A DNA stretch of 64,000 bases from Achromobacter deleyi (GTDB lineage: Bacteria > Pseudomonadota > Gammaproteobacteria > Burkholderiales > Burkholderiaceae_B). Made by a program: the position numbers and the translations under genes. The DNA lies in assembly GCF_902859705.1 (NCBI RefSeq), contig NZ_CADIJO010000004.1:310001-374000 (forward strand). The letters are read 5' to 3'. The notes under the pieces are model-generated. The model saw only the letters and a list, made by a program, of their open reading frames with translations, did no database searches and had not been told where the DNA came from. Positions 44,289-53,441 of the stretch are shown here, in pieces (position 1 is the first letter of the stretch; every line of letters begins with the position of its first letter).

Positions 44289-44621
44289 TTAATATGGCCA
44301 GGCACGCCCCGTTCTGGGAATGTGCCTGGCCCGGGATGCAGACCGCGGGCCGGATTGTTCGAACGACCAGGAACCCGCATTGACCCGTTCCCGCATCCCG
44401 TCCGCCCGGCCGCGCCCTGCCCGCAGGTTTGGCGCGGCCCGTCACCCTGGATCCTTGAAGATGGCCCTTGCGCTCGCGCTACTCCTTGGTCTGGCCGCCT
44501 ACCTGTGCCTGGCAGAGCCGCCACCCCGCGTGGTGCCCTTCTTCGGCATCATGTCGGCGCTGCCCCGCACAGCGCTATAGGGCCGCATCAGGCAAAATGC
44601 GCCGTACCGGAAGAATCGACC

Positions 44622-45197
44622 ATGCCTAAACCCACCAAATCCGAAATAGACGCCGAGATCCTCGACCGTGCCGCCGGCCTCTTCGCCCGCCACGGTTTTG
44701 CGCACACCTCGCTGCAGCAGATCGCCGACGCCGTGAACTACTCCAAGGCCGGCCTGCTGCACCACTACCCCAGCAAACAGGCCATCTACGAAGCGGCGCT
44801 CAAGACCGGTTCGGACCACATGCAGGCCCTGCTGGAAAGCGTCCAGGACATCCCCGTCGGCATCGAACGAGACCGCGCCGTGGTCGAAGCCTCGGTCGAC
44901 TTCACCTACGACTGGCCCGGCCTGTCCGCCCTGGCCAACCGTTTGTCCGACCAGGGTGCCGACGTCGAACCCGAACTGATCAAGATCGGCGTCACCTTGT
45001 ACGCCGCACTGGGCATCGACATGGCCAACCTGGAACTGGAACGCGTGGTCCGCGTCACCAGCGCCTTCTGTGGCCTGGGCATCGCCGCCCTCACGGCCGC
45101 GCGCATGGACGTCAAACGTGAATGGCGCGGCCATATCATCGCGTCCGCCATGGATGCGCTGGGCCACACAGCAAAAAGCGCCCGCAAGGGGCGCTGA
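44622..45197 (+). CDS. TetR family transcriptional regulator
   Basis: 191 residues. The HTH is clear (EILDRAAGLFARHGFAHTSL, then ADAVNYSKAGLLHHYPSKQAI). The C-terminal domain is unassigned. Start ATG 44622 is the only one giving a standard TetR N-terminus; the longer frame reads through the intergenic region. It is divergent from the polar amino-acid importer and is its likely local regulator, given shared ACCAATTYGGT motifs. Confidence 0.88.
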   Translation: MPKPTKSEIDAEILDRAAGLFARHGFAHTSLQQIADAVNYSKAGLLHHYPSKQAIYEAALKTGSDHMQALLESVQDIPVGIERDRAVVEASVDFTYDWPGLSALANRLSDQGADVEPELIKIGVTLYAALGIDMANLELERVVRVTSAFCGLGIAALTAARMDVKREWRGHIIASAMDALGHTAKSARKGR

Positions 45198-45281
45198 TCG
45201 GCAAACGGGTCGGCGGGGCTGGGATTGCATGCCAGACCCGCGACGCTGGCGGGCCTGTCATCACCGAGATTCAGCGGCCGA

Positions 45282-46247
45282 TCAATCCACCTGCGCGCCG
45301 GACTGCTTCACCGCCTTGCCCCACTTGTCGACCTCGCCGGCAATGAACGTGCCGGTGGCCTCGGGCGTCAGCGGCATCGGTTCTGCGCCGCGATCACGGA
45401 AGAACTTCTGCATTTCCGGCGTGCTCAGCACATGGCCGATCTGCTGGCTGAGATAGCCCGTCACCGCCGGCGGCGTGCCGCGCGGGGCCAGCACCGACGC
45501 CCAGCCAATCGCCTCAAAACCCGGATAACCGCTTTCCGCCACCGTCGGCACGTCCGGCAGCTGCGGCAGGCGCTTGGCCGTCGTCACCGCCAGCGCCACC
45601 GCCTTCTTGCTTTGCACGTGCGGCAGGCCCGCCGTCACCGAATCCACCATCAGCGGCACCTGGTGCCCCAGGAAATCCGCCTGCGCCGGGCCGCTGCCCT
45701 TGTACGGAATGTGGCGGATATCGATATTGGCCGCCGCCTTGAACATCTCGGCCGACAGATGCTGCGTGCCGCCGATCCCCGCGCTGGCGTAGGCCAGCTC
45801 GCCCGGATTGGCGCGCGCCTGCGTCACCAGTTGCTTGAGCGACGTAATGCCCGATGCCGGCGTCGCCAGGAACATCAGCGGCACCGAAAACACCCCCGAC
45901 ACCGGCGCGAAATCGTTCGTCAGGCTGTAGTTGATGGTCTTGTACAGCGTCTGGTTCACCGCCGCGGCAGAGCCCGCGATCACCAGCGTGTAGCCGTCCG
46001 GCGTCGCGCGCGCGGCCTGCTCCATGCCGATATTGCTGCCGGCACCTGCGCGGTTTTCCACCACGATGGGCTGCTTCAGCGCCGTGCCCAGCTTTTCGGC
46101 CAGGGCGCGGGCAAAAATGTCGGTGGCCTGCCCCGGCGGGAAAGGCACGATCAGGCGGATGGGACGGTCGGGATACTCGGCATGCGCCGCGGTCGCGGCC
46201 GCGGCCAGCACCAGGCCGGCAGCGAGACTGGAAAGAATTCTTGTCAT
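45282..46247 (-). CDS. Bug/TctC family periplasmic solute-binding protein
   Basis: 321 residues with a Sec signal ([19 protein letters not shown]) and the TctC/Bug family opening [20 protein letters not shown], then [12 protein letters not shown]. These receptors serve tripartite tricarboxylate transporters or act as orphan sensors; they are greatly expanded in Bordetella and relatives. No tctA/tctB genes are near, so it is an orphan Bug. Convergent with the tetR gene and divergent from argD. Confidence 0.93.
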   Translation of the reverse strand: MTRILSSLAAGLVLAAAATAAHAEYPDRPIRLIVPFPPGQATDIFARALAEKLGTALKQPIVVENRAGAGSNIGMEQAARATPDGYTLVIAGSAAAVNQTLYKTINYSLTNDFAPVSGVFSVPLMFLATPASGITSLKQLVTQARANPGELAYASAGIGGTQHLSAEMFKAAANIDIRHIPYKGSGPAQADFLGHQVPLMVDSVTAGLPHVQSKKAVALAVTTAKRLPQLPDVPTVAESGYPGFEAIGWASVLAPRGTPPAVTGYLSQQIGHVLSTPEMQKFFRDRGAEPMPLTPEATGTFIAGEVDKWGKAVKQSGAQVD

Positions 46248-46459
46248 GATCGGTCAGTAAAAAGCGACAGAAGGCGCCGCGCAGGGCCGCGCCTGTTGCA
46301 TAAAATAGAGAGCCCCGCGCTGGCGGCCCTTTTGGGGCGGCCCTGGGGCGGATCGGCTGGGGGTGCGTCACGATAGCATTCCCCCGCCGGTGCTAAATTC
46401 ACCTTTTAGCGTTTCCCACCCTTTTTCAACCCCTGTTCTCTCATTCCGCAGGAACCGCC

Positions 46460-47653
46460 ATGGAATTCAGCCAGTTCAACGTCAACGCCCTCATGGAGAT
46501 CACCTCCCGCCCGGACCTCGTGTTCGTGCGAGGCCAGGGATCCTGGCTGGAGGATCACGCGGGCAAGCGATACCTGGACTTCGTCCAGGGCTGGGCCGTC
46601 AACACCCTGGGCCACAGCGCCCCGGAAATGCAGAAAGCCCTGCTCGACCAGTCCAAGCTGCTGATGAACCCGTCCCCGGCGTTCTACAACCTGCCGTCCA
46701 TCGAGCTGGCCCAGCGCCTGACCGGCGCATCGGTGTTTGACCGCGTCTTCTTCGCCAACAGCGGCGGCGAAGCCAACGAAGGCGCCATCAAGCTCGCTCG
46801 CAAATGGGGCCAGGTCAACAAGAAAGGCGCCTACAAGATCATCACCATGAACCACGGCTTCCACGGCCGCACGCTGGCGACTATGTCCGCGTCGGGCAAG
46901 CCGGGCTGGGACAAGATGTTCGCGCCGCAGGTCGAAGGTTTCCCCAAGGCCGAGATCAATGATCTGGAATCGGTGCGCGCGCTGATCGACGACCAGACCG
47001 TCGCGATCATGCTCGAACCCGTCCAGGGCGAGGCTGGTGTCATCCCTGCCACCAAGGAATTCATGCAGGGCCTGCGCAAGCTGGCTGATGAGCACAAGCT
47101 GCTGTTCATCGTGGATGAAGTGCAGACGGGTATGGGCCGTACGGGCACGATGTTCGCTTATCAGCAGTCGGATGTGGTGCCGGACATCATGACGCTGGCC
47201 AAGGGCATTGGCGGCGGCGTGCCGCTAGCGGCTTTGTTGGCGCGTCAGGAAGTCTGCGTGTTCTCGCACGGCGACCAGGGCGGTACGTATAACGGCAATC
47301 CGTTGATGGCTGCGGTGGGTGTGGCGGTGTTTGATGCGCTGGCTGCGCCTGGCTTTATGGAGTCGGTTAATGCGCGTGCCAAGCAGTTGTCGGAAGGGCT
47401 GTTGGCGCTGTCGGCCAAGTACGGCATGAAGGGCGAGCGTGGGATGGGCCTGCTGCGTGCCTTGATCATGGACCGGGACGACGGCCCCGCGATCGTCGAA
47501 GCTGCGCGTAACCTCGCGCCGGCCGGGTTGCTGCTGAATGCGCCGCGTCCGAATTTGCTGCGCTTTATGCCGGCGTTGAATGTGACGGGTGAGGAGATTG
47601 AGACGATGCTGACGCAGCTGGATGGGTTGATTGCGCAGGTGCGTAAGGCTTGA
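46460..47653 (+). CDS. argD: Acetylornithine/class III aminotransferase
   Basis: 397 residues, PLP class III aminotransferase. Visible: NSGGEANEGAIKLARKWG, MNHGFHGRTLATMSASG, the PLP-ring Asp in FIVDEVQTGMGRTG and the Schiff-base lysine in TLAKGIGGGVPL. It transfers an amino group from N-acetylornithine (or ornithine-like amines) to 2-oxoglutarate in arginine synthesis or degradation. A CAGGA ribosome site precedes the ATG. No other arg genes are adjacent. A strong terminator follows at once, after which the accessory region begins. Confidence 0.9.
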   Translation: MEFSQFNVNALMEITSRPDLVFVRGQGSWLEDHAGKRYLDFVQGWAVNTLGHSAPEMQKALLDQSKLLMNPSPAFYNLPSIELAQRLTGASVFDRVFFANSGGEANEGAIKLARKWGQVNKKGAYKIITMNHGFHGRTLATMSASGKPGWDKMFAPQVEGFPKAEINDLESVRALIDDQTVAIMLEPVQGEAGVIPATKEFMQGLRKLADEHKLLFIVDEVQTGMGRTGTMFAYQQSDVVPDIMTLAKGIGGGVPLAALLARQEVCVFSHGDQGGTYNGNPLMAAVGVAVFDALAAPGFMESVNARAKQLSEGLLALSAKYGMKGERGMGLLRALIMDRDDGPAIVEAARNLAPAGLLLNAPRPNLLRFMPALNVTGEEIETMLTQLDGLIAQVRKA

Positions 47654-47673
47654 TTGGAGTTTGATGGTAGATA

Positions 47674-47707
47674 AAACAAGGGTCGCATTTTGCGACCCTT
47701 GTTTTTG
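47674..47707. terminator. Bidirectional terminator after argD
   Basis: AACAAGGGTCGCA pairs with TGCGACCCTTGTT around a TT-rich loop (47675-47703), followed by T-rich sequence on the plus strand; the minus strand also ends in TTTT. It closes the argD transcript and marks the left side of the accessory region. Confidence 0.85.
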
Positions 47708-47908
47708 TTTACATGGTTATTTATGTAGCGTCGGCAATGAGTTAAAGCCCGCTTTCGGCCACAAGCTGACATTGGCCTGTGGTTGCTTTCAGGCAAGTAA
47801 GTCGAGAGATTTTCAGAATACTGGAATGTCGTCATATACCCGCCCGCTGCGTAGCTGCCCTCTAGCTCCCCCCGGTCGCCGTCCCTAACCGACTGCGGGC
47901 TAGTCGTG

Positions 47909-50650
47909 TTAGGGCGCGCCCACCGGTCTTCGGGGTAGGTTCATAACTGAGACGCCCGCTGATCGAGCCCAGGCGCGGAATTTATTACCGGCCATCTTCG
48001 TAGTGCTGGATGCCCACGGTAGGCCAAACGCGTCGCGAAGTGTGGTGCCAATCAATTCGGGCCTGGCTGCTGGGTTTGCGGTCAATTGGGCCAGCGCTTC
48101 GGCTCCGCCGGGCACTCGCATGAGAACTTGTCTTATCGCGGCTGCGTCAGGCGGTTCGGAGGCCAATTTATCGATCAACTCGTGCTGGTCATCGACTAGG
48201 AGACCATTCACGTCCAGGACACCGAGAACAAATAGGTCAGTCAACACTTTCTGATGTACCGATTTCGTCAACTCGGTCGGTTGCGATGCTCGCAGTGATC
48301 GGAGGTAGGCGAGCGAAGCATCGGGTCGGCTGTGAGGGAAAGTCTTGCCGCGTCGATGTGACTCAATTGAAGCAAGCAACGCTACCTTGCTCCCCGTGTC
48401 GGCCGAAGACAGCATTTGTCCCCGCAGTCGCAAAAGGCCACTGTAATCGAGCCAAGTACCAAAGGCGAACGCATAGAGACGCCAGGTCTTTGGCGTTGCT
48501 GCGACCGCAGGAAACAGTGCTGGCATTTCGGCCGCTAAGGCATCGATCGAAGTCTCGTCCTTTGCCGAAGTAGAGATCAGTTGCTGGACCTTCCCGAAAA
48601 CGGCGTGGCGCCGGAGCGATCGAGCGACTCGCTCGCGTATTTCGGCCTCTCTCGGCTCTCGTCCTCTAAATTGCTCCGACAGCATGAGGACACCCGATCT
48701 CGGGGACAAAATTCCCAAGAGTCGCAACTCGCGTGAACTGTTAAAGATCACGTGCTGCGTTGTTGATAGACTGGCCGTAGCTTCCTGCACTGTCGCTTCG
48801 CCACCTTGGCGAACAATCAACTGCAGCAATTTGCTGGTTGAAGCAGCGCGAAGGCGTAGGATATAAGTGTCTTCCACCGCCAGTTTTCCCGTTATCAGGA
48901 ATTCCCGGAAGGTGTCCCAGTACACGTCGATTCGCTCGCCGACACGTACGACCAAGCGTTGATCAACAAGCGACTGAATGACGCCTGGATGAACACGCTC
49001 GACTATGTCAGACACGAGAACAGGCGCTTCGCGCGCAATCGTACGGAGTGCCTCCTGTTCCCGGGCTTCTAGAGTTGCCAGATCCTGTTGGAACAGGCTC
49101 TCAATATTCAGTGAATCAGCCAGAAGTGCTTCTTCGGAAGTTCCGCTCTGCAATTCCTTGAGGATGTGACTTGCTAGCTTCTTCAAGAGCCAGGGCAAAC
49201 CTTGCGAGTATTCTCGCAGCCGCTGTTTCAGATCCGCAGAGAGATCATGGCCGGCCGCCTTGGCCAATCGACCAAGAAGAGTGTTTACATCCTTCGGACC
49301 GAATGGCTCGACATTGAGCACGAGAGAAACGCTTCGTATTTCGTCCCGAAGCCGATAGGGGTAGTTTTCCGTCATTCCGACAAGATCTGTTTTCCAGCAG
49401 AAACCGAGCATTACCGGCGACGTGACTTCCCGAACGGCAAGGACTAAGTCCCTGAACTCTTGCGTCAGGCGCTGATCACGAAAAACGTTCTCAAACTGAT
49501 CGAAGAAAATGAGCAACTGTGCGCGCCTCATCCACTGACATGACTGTAGCGTGCGTACAGCACTCTGTAACGATGCAAATGAGGCGTCCGCAGGAAGTTG
49601 CAGTAATTTGGAGTTCTTAGCTTCTTCCAGCGCTCGGCGAAGTGCAGAAGCTACAAATGGTACGGATGACGCAGTGCGTGAATCAAAGACGATAGAAGAG
49701 CCACCTCCGCGCTCTATTTCGTGAGCGATTCGTAAGGCGAGTGAGCTCTTTCCCCATCCTGACTGCGCATTCAAGACAATGGAACTTCCGCGATCACGAT
49801 TCTCGTCCGAAGCACGCCGGACCTGTGCAAGCAACGACTCACGGCCAACAAAATACGCAGGTGAAGCCGGAAATTGATATTCGAAGTCTTCCCGGCTTCC
49901 AAACACCGTGACCAGCGTTATCGCCTCGCTGGGAGTTGCATGCACGTCCTCGGTTCTCGGTACGTGTATATCGTAGACGTCCAAACCGGCGGCATAGTCG
50001 GACATGGCGAGCAGACGTAACTCTGGTTGGGAGACTGCTTCGCTCGAACGGCTCACTAAGACCCGTATCGGCAATCGAGTCGAACGGTCGATTTGCTTGG
50101 CGAGAGCAGCTACGCCGTGCACCGAGATCAATATTGCGTGATCCGAAAGCGTGGTTGACTCGTCTTCTTGTATAGGCTCGACCCATCCACGCTCCTGCAC
50201 AAGTGCATAGATATTTGTCGCAGTCAAAAGACGAAACTTTGTGTCGCCCTTCTCCAGCCTACGCGCCAGAGTATGGCCGTCGGAGGTCAGACCGGGGATC
50301 GCTACAAACCAGCCTCGCGTCTCAGGCGAATCGAGGCGCTCCGTGTGCAATTTGCCATAGAAGGCGCTCAGTGCGTGAGAGGGCAGAGGCGAGCTATAGG
50401 CCTTGCACTCGGCGATAGCAGGTTCGCCGGTCAACGCAATGCGCATAGCTACATCCAACTCATAGCCATTCTGCTTGACGTTGAGTGAGCTTGCGGAGGG
50501 TGACTCGCAACCTAGAGATTGAAATAGGCGTGCGATGAACTGCTCGAACAAGTGGCCACGCGCATTGGACTGTGCGCCAGAAGTTTCGCCCTCAGCAACG
50601 ATAACCAGTTGAGGCGCAGCGATATCCAGAATTGGAACTGACTCGGTCAT
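47909..50650 (-). CDS. Mrr-like restriction nuclease fused to a STAND NTPase (putative defence protein)
   Basis: 913 residues. Residues about 28-150 form a PD-(D/E)xK nuclease domain of the Mrr type: helix HLFEQFIARLFQSLG, then NGYELDVAM (D66) and IAECKAYS (E81, K83). Residues about 265-560 are a STAND/AAA-like ATPase: YFVGRESLL, P-loop AQSGWGKSS (first Gly replaced by Ala295; K301) and Walker B LLIFFDQFE (D384, E387). Winged-helix-like and helical regions follow. Nuclease-STAND proteins of the AVAST/Avs class sense phage proteins and cut DNA; this one is much shorter than described Avs proteins. ATG 50650 follows AGAAGG; the frame extends 15 codons upstream. Base composition is less GC-rich than the chromosome around it. 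Confidence 0.85.
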   Translation of the reverse strand: MTESVPILDIAAPQLVIVAEGETSGAQSNARGHLFEQFIARLFQSLGCESPSASSLNVKQNGYELDVAMRIALTGEPAIAECKAYSSPLPSHALSAFYGKLHTERLDSPETRGWFVAIPGLTSDGHTLARRLEKGDTKFRLLTATNIYALVQERGWVEPIQEDESTTLSDHAILISVHGVAALAKQIDRSTRLPIRVLVSRSSEAVSQPELRLLAMSDYAAGLDVYDIHVPRTEDVHATPSEAITLVTVFGSREDFEYQFPASPAYFVGRESLLAQVRRASDENRDRGSSIVLNAQSGWGKSSLALRIAHEIERGGGSSIVFDSRTASSVPFVASALRRALEEAKNSKLLQLPADASFASLQSAVRTLQSCQWMRRAQLLIFFDQFENVFRDQRLTQEFRDLVLAVREVTSPVMLGFCWKTDLVGMTENYPYRLRDEIRSVSLVLNVEPFGPKDVNTLLGRLAKAAGHDLSADLKQRLREYSQGLPWLLKKLASHILKELQSGTSEEALLADSLNIESLFQQDLATLEAREQEALRTIAREAPVLVSDIVERVHPGVIQSLVDQRLVVRVGERIDVYWDTFREFLITGKLAVEDTYILRLRAASTSKLLQLIVRQGGEATVQEATASLSTTQHVIFNSSRELRLLGILSPRSGVLMLSEQFRGREPREAEIRERVARSLRRHAVFGKVQQLISTSAKDETSIDALAAEMPALFPAVAATPKTWRLYAFAFGTWLDYSGLLRLRGQMLSSADTGSKVALLASIESHRRGKTFPHSRPDASLAYLRSLRASQPTELTKSVHQKVLTDLFVLGVLDVNGLLVDDQHELIDKLASEPPDAAAIRQVLMRVPGGAEALAQLTANPAARPELIGTTLRDAFGLPWASSTTKMAGNKFRAWARSAGVSVMNLPRRPVGAP

Positions 50651-50743
50651 CCTTCTCTTCTCCTGTAGCTTTGCGTAGAGTGTAAGCGAGAGCAACCTCT
50701 ATCCCAGAGGCGGACCATTCTTGAGGCATCGCGAGCTGTCAAG

Positions 50744-51521
50744 TTGCCGAATCGTCCCTCGAGCGAAAACTGTAGTCTGACACCTTTTTATTGTTTCTAT
50801 TTCCACGATTGGCTGCGTCGATTGCCATGCGAGCATGCGCAAGGGGACGCCAGATTGCTAGCGGTCATTGAATGCACGCATCACGCCAACCGGGAGGCGT
50901 ACGGGGCTGACAGAGCCTGGCCTGTGCTCAATACCAATGGGATCGCTTGCGCCAAGCACCGGGTCGTGCGATTAAAGAGCCAAGCAGATGTCAAGGCACT
51001 GCGCGAGCAACGGCTCCGCTGGTTTGGGAAAACACTCGCTGCTCAGACCGGCATCCAACCATCTGCAGTTGCCGCTCACCGTGCTATGCCTTAATAAAGT
51101 GCGGGGATATCACGGTCGTTCCGAAGCGGGCAGGCGGGCCATATATGGCGGTGCTGTTCAATCTTTACTTGGTCGGTTGGAGCATGGTGGAAACGGTCAA
51201 TCGAAATCTGCTTATCAGTGCACTGCAAATGGCTATTGCCACGCGCAACGCGGCTAGGGCTTGATCAACCACAGTGCCCGCGGTGTTCAGTACAGCTCTG
51301 CACGATATTACGGACTGCTGGCCGAGCACGGTATTGCCATCAGCACGAGCGCCAAAGGCGGTTCCTACGACAGCACGGTAGCGGAGAGCATCTCTAGCAA
51401 CCAGGAGAACGAGTTAACACACTATCAGGTCTTCCATAGCCATGAGTGCGCGAGCTACTTAACCGCCCGGCCCGAGAAATCCGGGTTAGTCCAGACTGAA
51501 CTTTCGAGGGCGAAACCGTAG
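50744..51521 (+). mobile_element. Decayed IS3-family transposase (orfB relic)
   Basis: Pieces of an IS3-type OrfB occur in order but in different frames. The first, within 50744-51094, has HHANREAYGADRAWPVLNTN and GIACAKHRVVRL (the HTH_21 region). The second, within 51120-51260, has LYLVGWSMVETVN and SALQMAIATRNAA (DDE core). The third, 51261-51521, has HSARGVQYSSARYYGLLAEH and SYDSTVAESIS. Active OrfB has HSDRG; the catalytic Asp is Ala here, and frameshifts break the rest. No terminal repeats were found. It is a dead element inside the accessory region. Confidence 0.8.
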
Positions 51522-51554
51522 TTTGACACTCTTAATTTGGCACTAATACATCAA

Positions 51555-51963
51555 TCACCTGCTAGCCACTTCTGAGGGGGAACTGCCTACATCTCGAAGG
51601 GCATACGAAGGCATGAATAGCAGTGCACCAATTAGTGGGCTCTGTTTGATTATGAAATCTATCGTTGATGCATAGGTGGGGGGTGACGTGCCTGCGAGAC
51701 CTAGAAGACGCAAAACCGCGATTCTATTTATCAGCTCCATGAGGGATTGAGGACTGCGGCTACGTACACCTCGATCATTTACAAGAGTGACTGCAGGTCC
51801 CAGCTCACACAGCAAGTCATTGATTAAAAATAAGTTTCTCGGATAATTTCTTTGATTCCTCAGGTTCAAACTAATCTTTTTAAGCTGGATTTCACCGTTA
51901 GCTGAAATACTTGAAGACTGAAGAAAGTGAAGCGGTTGTGGTTCCGATAAAGTCTACACTCAT
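51555..51963 (-). pseudogene. Frameshifted gene remnant of unknown family
   Basis: An open frame on the minus strand (51954 down to 51555) encodes protein-like sequence (INDLLCELGPAVTLVNDRGV, LMELINRIAVLRLLGLAG) but has no convincing start. An ATG at 51963 in another frame encodes MSVDFIGTTTASLSSVFKYF and stops near 51897; moving one base there joins the two. The simplest reading is a gene broken by a frameshift. No family recognised. Confidence 0.35.
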
Positions 51964-51964
51964 C

Positions 51965-51993
51965 TTGACATATGAGTATCAAAGAGATACAAA
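51965..51993 (+). promoter_or_regulatory. Promoter of the AT-rich two-gene module
   Basis: Consensus -35 TTGACA (51965-51970), 17-bp spacer, -10 TACAAA (51988-51993). The spacer contains an inverted repeat GTATC-AAAGA-GATAC (51975-51989), which could be an operator. Transcription would start near 52000, about 50 bp before the first gene. Confidence 0.6.
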
Positions 51994-52056
51994 TGTGCTC
52001 TTGCTTACAATCCGCTGTAAGCCAATCCTCTAATTAAGGTGAAGACGTTGGCATCC

Positions 52057-52356
52057 ATGACTACAGAACAAAGAGCTGCTTACTTTTTGGAGAAATTGCT
52101 GGCTGCAAAAGATAAGTATGCAGCAATCCAAAGTATCAAGGCGGAGTTGGATAGCCTGGTTTTTTCAAAAAATCAGGCTGCGCTAACCACGGAAGATAAG
52201 CTCCGTATTATTGAGGAGCTTGAGCTTCAAGCGAAAAATACGCGATACTCAGCTGAGAGTATTGAATTTAAAACTTTTGAAAAAAGCATTACTGCTTCAG
52301 ATAACAGCAGTATTTTGGATGTTATTAGTGCAATGAAACAGGCGTATGCAAAATGA
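52057..52356 (+). CDS. Hypothetical protein, first gene of AT-rich module
   Basis: 99 residues, predicted to be mostly alpha-helical and charged (LEKLLAAKDKYAAIQSIKAE, EDKLRIIEELELQAKN); no family recognised and no membrane segment. Codon use is AT-rich, unlike the chromosome around it, indicating horizontal acquisition. ATG 52057 is chosen; TTG 52048, which is better spaced from AAGGTGA at 52036, or GTG 52039 are possible. The stop overlaps the next ATG (52353-52356), so the two proteins are probably made together and may interact. Confidence 0.65.
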   Translation: MTTEQRAAYFLEKLLAAKDKYAAIQSIKAELDSLVFSKNQAALTTEDKLRIIEELELQAKNTRYSAESIEFKTFEKSITASDNSSILDVISAMKQAYAK

Positions 52357-52850
52357 CAATCGAAACTAGTGATATTATTGCCAGCTTAAGTCTTCTTGTT
52401 TCTTTTGTTTCGGCGATTTTTGCGTGGAAATCCTCTTCTGCGGCGAACGGGGCAGCAAAGGCGAATCTGAAATTGCAAAATGGCATGATAGAGCTCGAAA
52501 TTCGACAAGCTATTGAAAATGCCAAGACTAAGGTCAATGACATAGCTGTAATCATGGCTCCATTTTTATCTCAAAAGCAAAGTGAGACCATTACTGTTGA
52601 AAATGCAATCACTTTGGACTCGTACAAAAAAAGTTTTGAAGCCGCCATTCAAACTTTAATCAATACGTATGATGATGCGTGTTCGAAATACGTAGACGAA
52701 AAACTTGATAAAGAACGTTTTAAAAAGACCTATAGAAATGAGATTCGCAATTTGGTAGAAAATAAAGATCTTCAAGAACATTTTCATCCCATAACCTCTT
52801 CTTATAAACCAATTTTAAATGTTTACAAGGAATGGGAGAGTTTGGAATGA
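52353..52850 (+). CDS. Hypothetical membrane-anchored coiled-coil protein
   Basis: 165 residues. Residues about 8-24 (IIASLSLLVSFVSAIFAW) are a single hydrophobic segment near the N-terminus, followed by a helical region rich in Glu/Lys and a C-terminal basic/polar part (KKTYRNEIRNLVENKDLQEH). Resembles small membrane-anchored proteins of phage or defence modules but no family is recognised. AT-rich codon use. Translation depends on the upstream gene through a 4-bp overlap; no separate ribosome site is visible. Confidence 0.7.
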   Translation: MTIETSDIIASLSLLVSFVSAIFAWKSSSAANGAAKANLKLQNGMIELEIRQAIENAKTKVNDIAVIMAPFLSQKQSETITVENAITLDSYKKSFEAAIQTLINTYDDACSKYVDEKLDKERFKKTYRNEIRNLVENKDLQEHFHPITSSYKPILNVYKEWESLE

Positions 52851-53276
52851 CTTGAGAGGAAGTTTTTCCAAGCTATGGGTTCGCCTATTTTTCCAACTGA
52901 GCTTAGCTCGGGCGTCAGAATTACGTTAATATTTCGGCATGATCCGTGAGAATCCTGTTGGATTTAATATTTTCCGTTTGTTTTTTGCAGAGCCGGTTAA
53001 GTTGCCGCTTGTAGACGACTTCAATAGGCTCGAATCGGGCAAAAAATAGGGCGCTGGGGTGCGGAGTGGCTACTACGCCGGATGCTTGCAGTATGAAGGC
53101 TGACCTGACGTAGCTTGATGCGCAAGTAGGCGGTAAAGGGGGGTGCTGTCCCGTGTGGGCCACTTTACTCGTGCAGCTAATTTGTCTCGCATCACTCGTA
53201 CGTCTAACGTCATCGCCGTATACTTTCCCCACTACCGCACCACCGGTAGCCCGGTTTGGAAGCCGGCAATGTCTTT

Positions 53277-53306
53277 GGCGGACTGCCGCCGTTCTGGCGG
53301 CTTTTT
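53277..53306 (+). promoter_or_regulatory. Attenuator-like pair of competing hairpins
   Basis: GGCGG (53277-53281) can pair with CCGCC (53286-53290), and GCCGCC (53285-53290) can instead pair with GGCGGC (53296-53301), which is followed by five T (53302-53306). The two stems share one strand and cannot form together, the arrangement of an anti-terminator and terminator. It stands about 160 bp before the ATG at 53465. Confidence 0.5.
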
Positions 53307-53407
53307 CATGTCCGAGCGCCTTTGCACGTCCCTATGGGCGGGCCTTGGCGAGGGTGCGTTCGCGCACGCCGGTTTCCAAAGACGCCGGTCTTCCAACCTT
53401 GCCTCGT

Positions 53408-53441
53408 GCCCGCCCACCCCATTTGGAAGTGGGGAGCGGGC
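53408..53441 (+). promoter_or_regulatory. Hairpin just upstream of the 53465 gene
   Basis: GCCCGC (53408-53413) pairs with GCGGGC (53436-53441), with an inner stem CCCCA (53417-53421) / TGGGG (53430-53434). The ribosome site GGAG (53455-53458) lies 14 bases after it. It could influence translation or protect the mRNA end. Confidence 0.45.

Larger units (their letters stand above)
44033..44621. other. Regulatory intergenic region between amino-acid ABC operon and tetR
   Basis: 589 bp. It contains two copies of ACCAATTYGGT (44082-44092 and 44278-44288) and a perfect palindrome CCAACCATAATGGTTGG (44255-44271) next to the second copy. A 39-codon frame at 44461-44580 encoding one hydrophobic segment lacks a good ribosome site and is not called. 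The rest shows nothing recognisable. Confidence 0.6.

Noticed and set aside
44461..44580. Possible 39-residue hydrophobic peptide
   Set aside because: No convincing ribosome site, atypical Pro-rich end, and it lies in the regulatory region; kept only as a note.
52939..53049. Possible 36-residue peptide (begins MIRENPVGFN)
   Set aside because: No ribosome site and no known family; AT-rich DNA gives such frames by chance.
52921..53232. 103-codon minus-strand frame
   Set aside because: Low-complexity content and no start signal; overlaps the structured leader.
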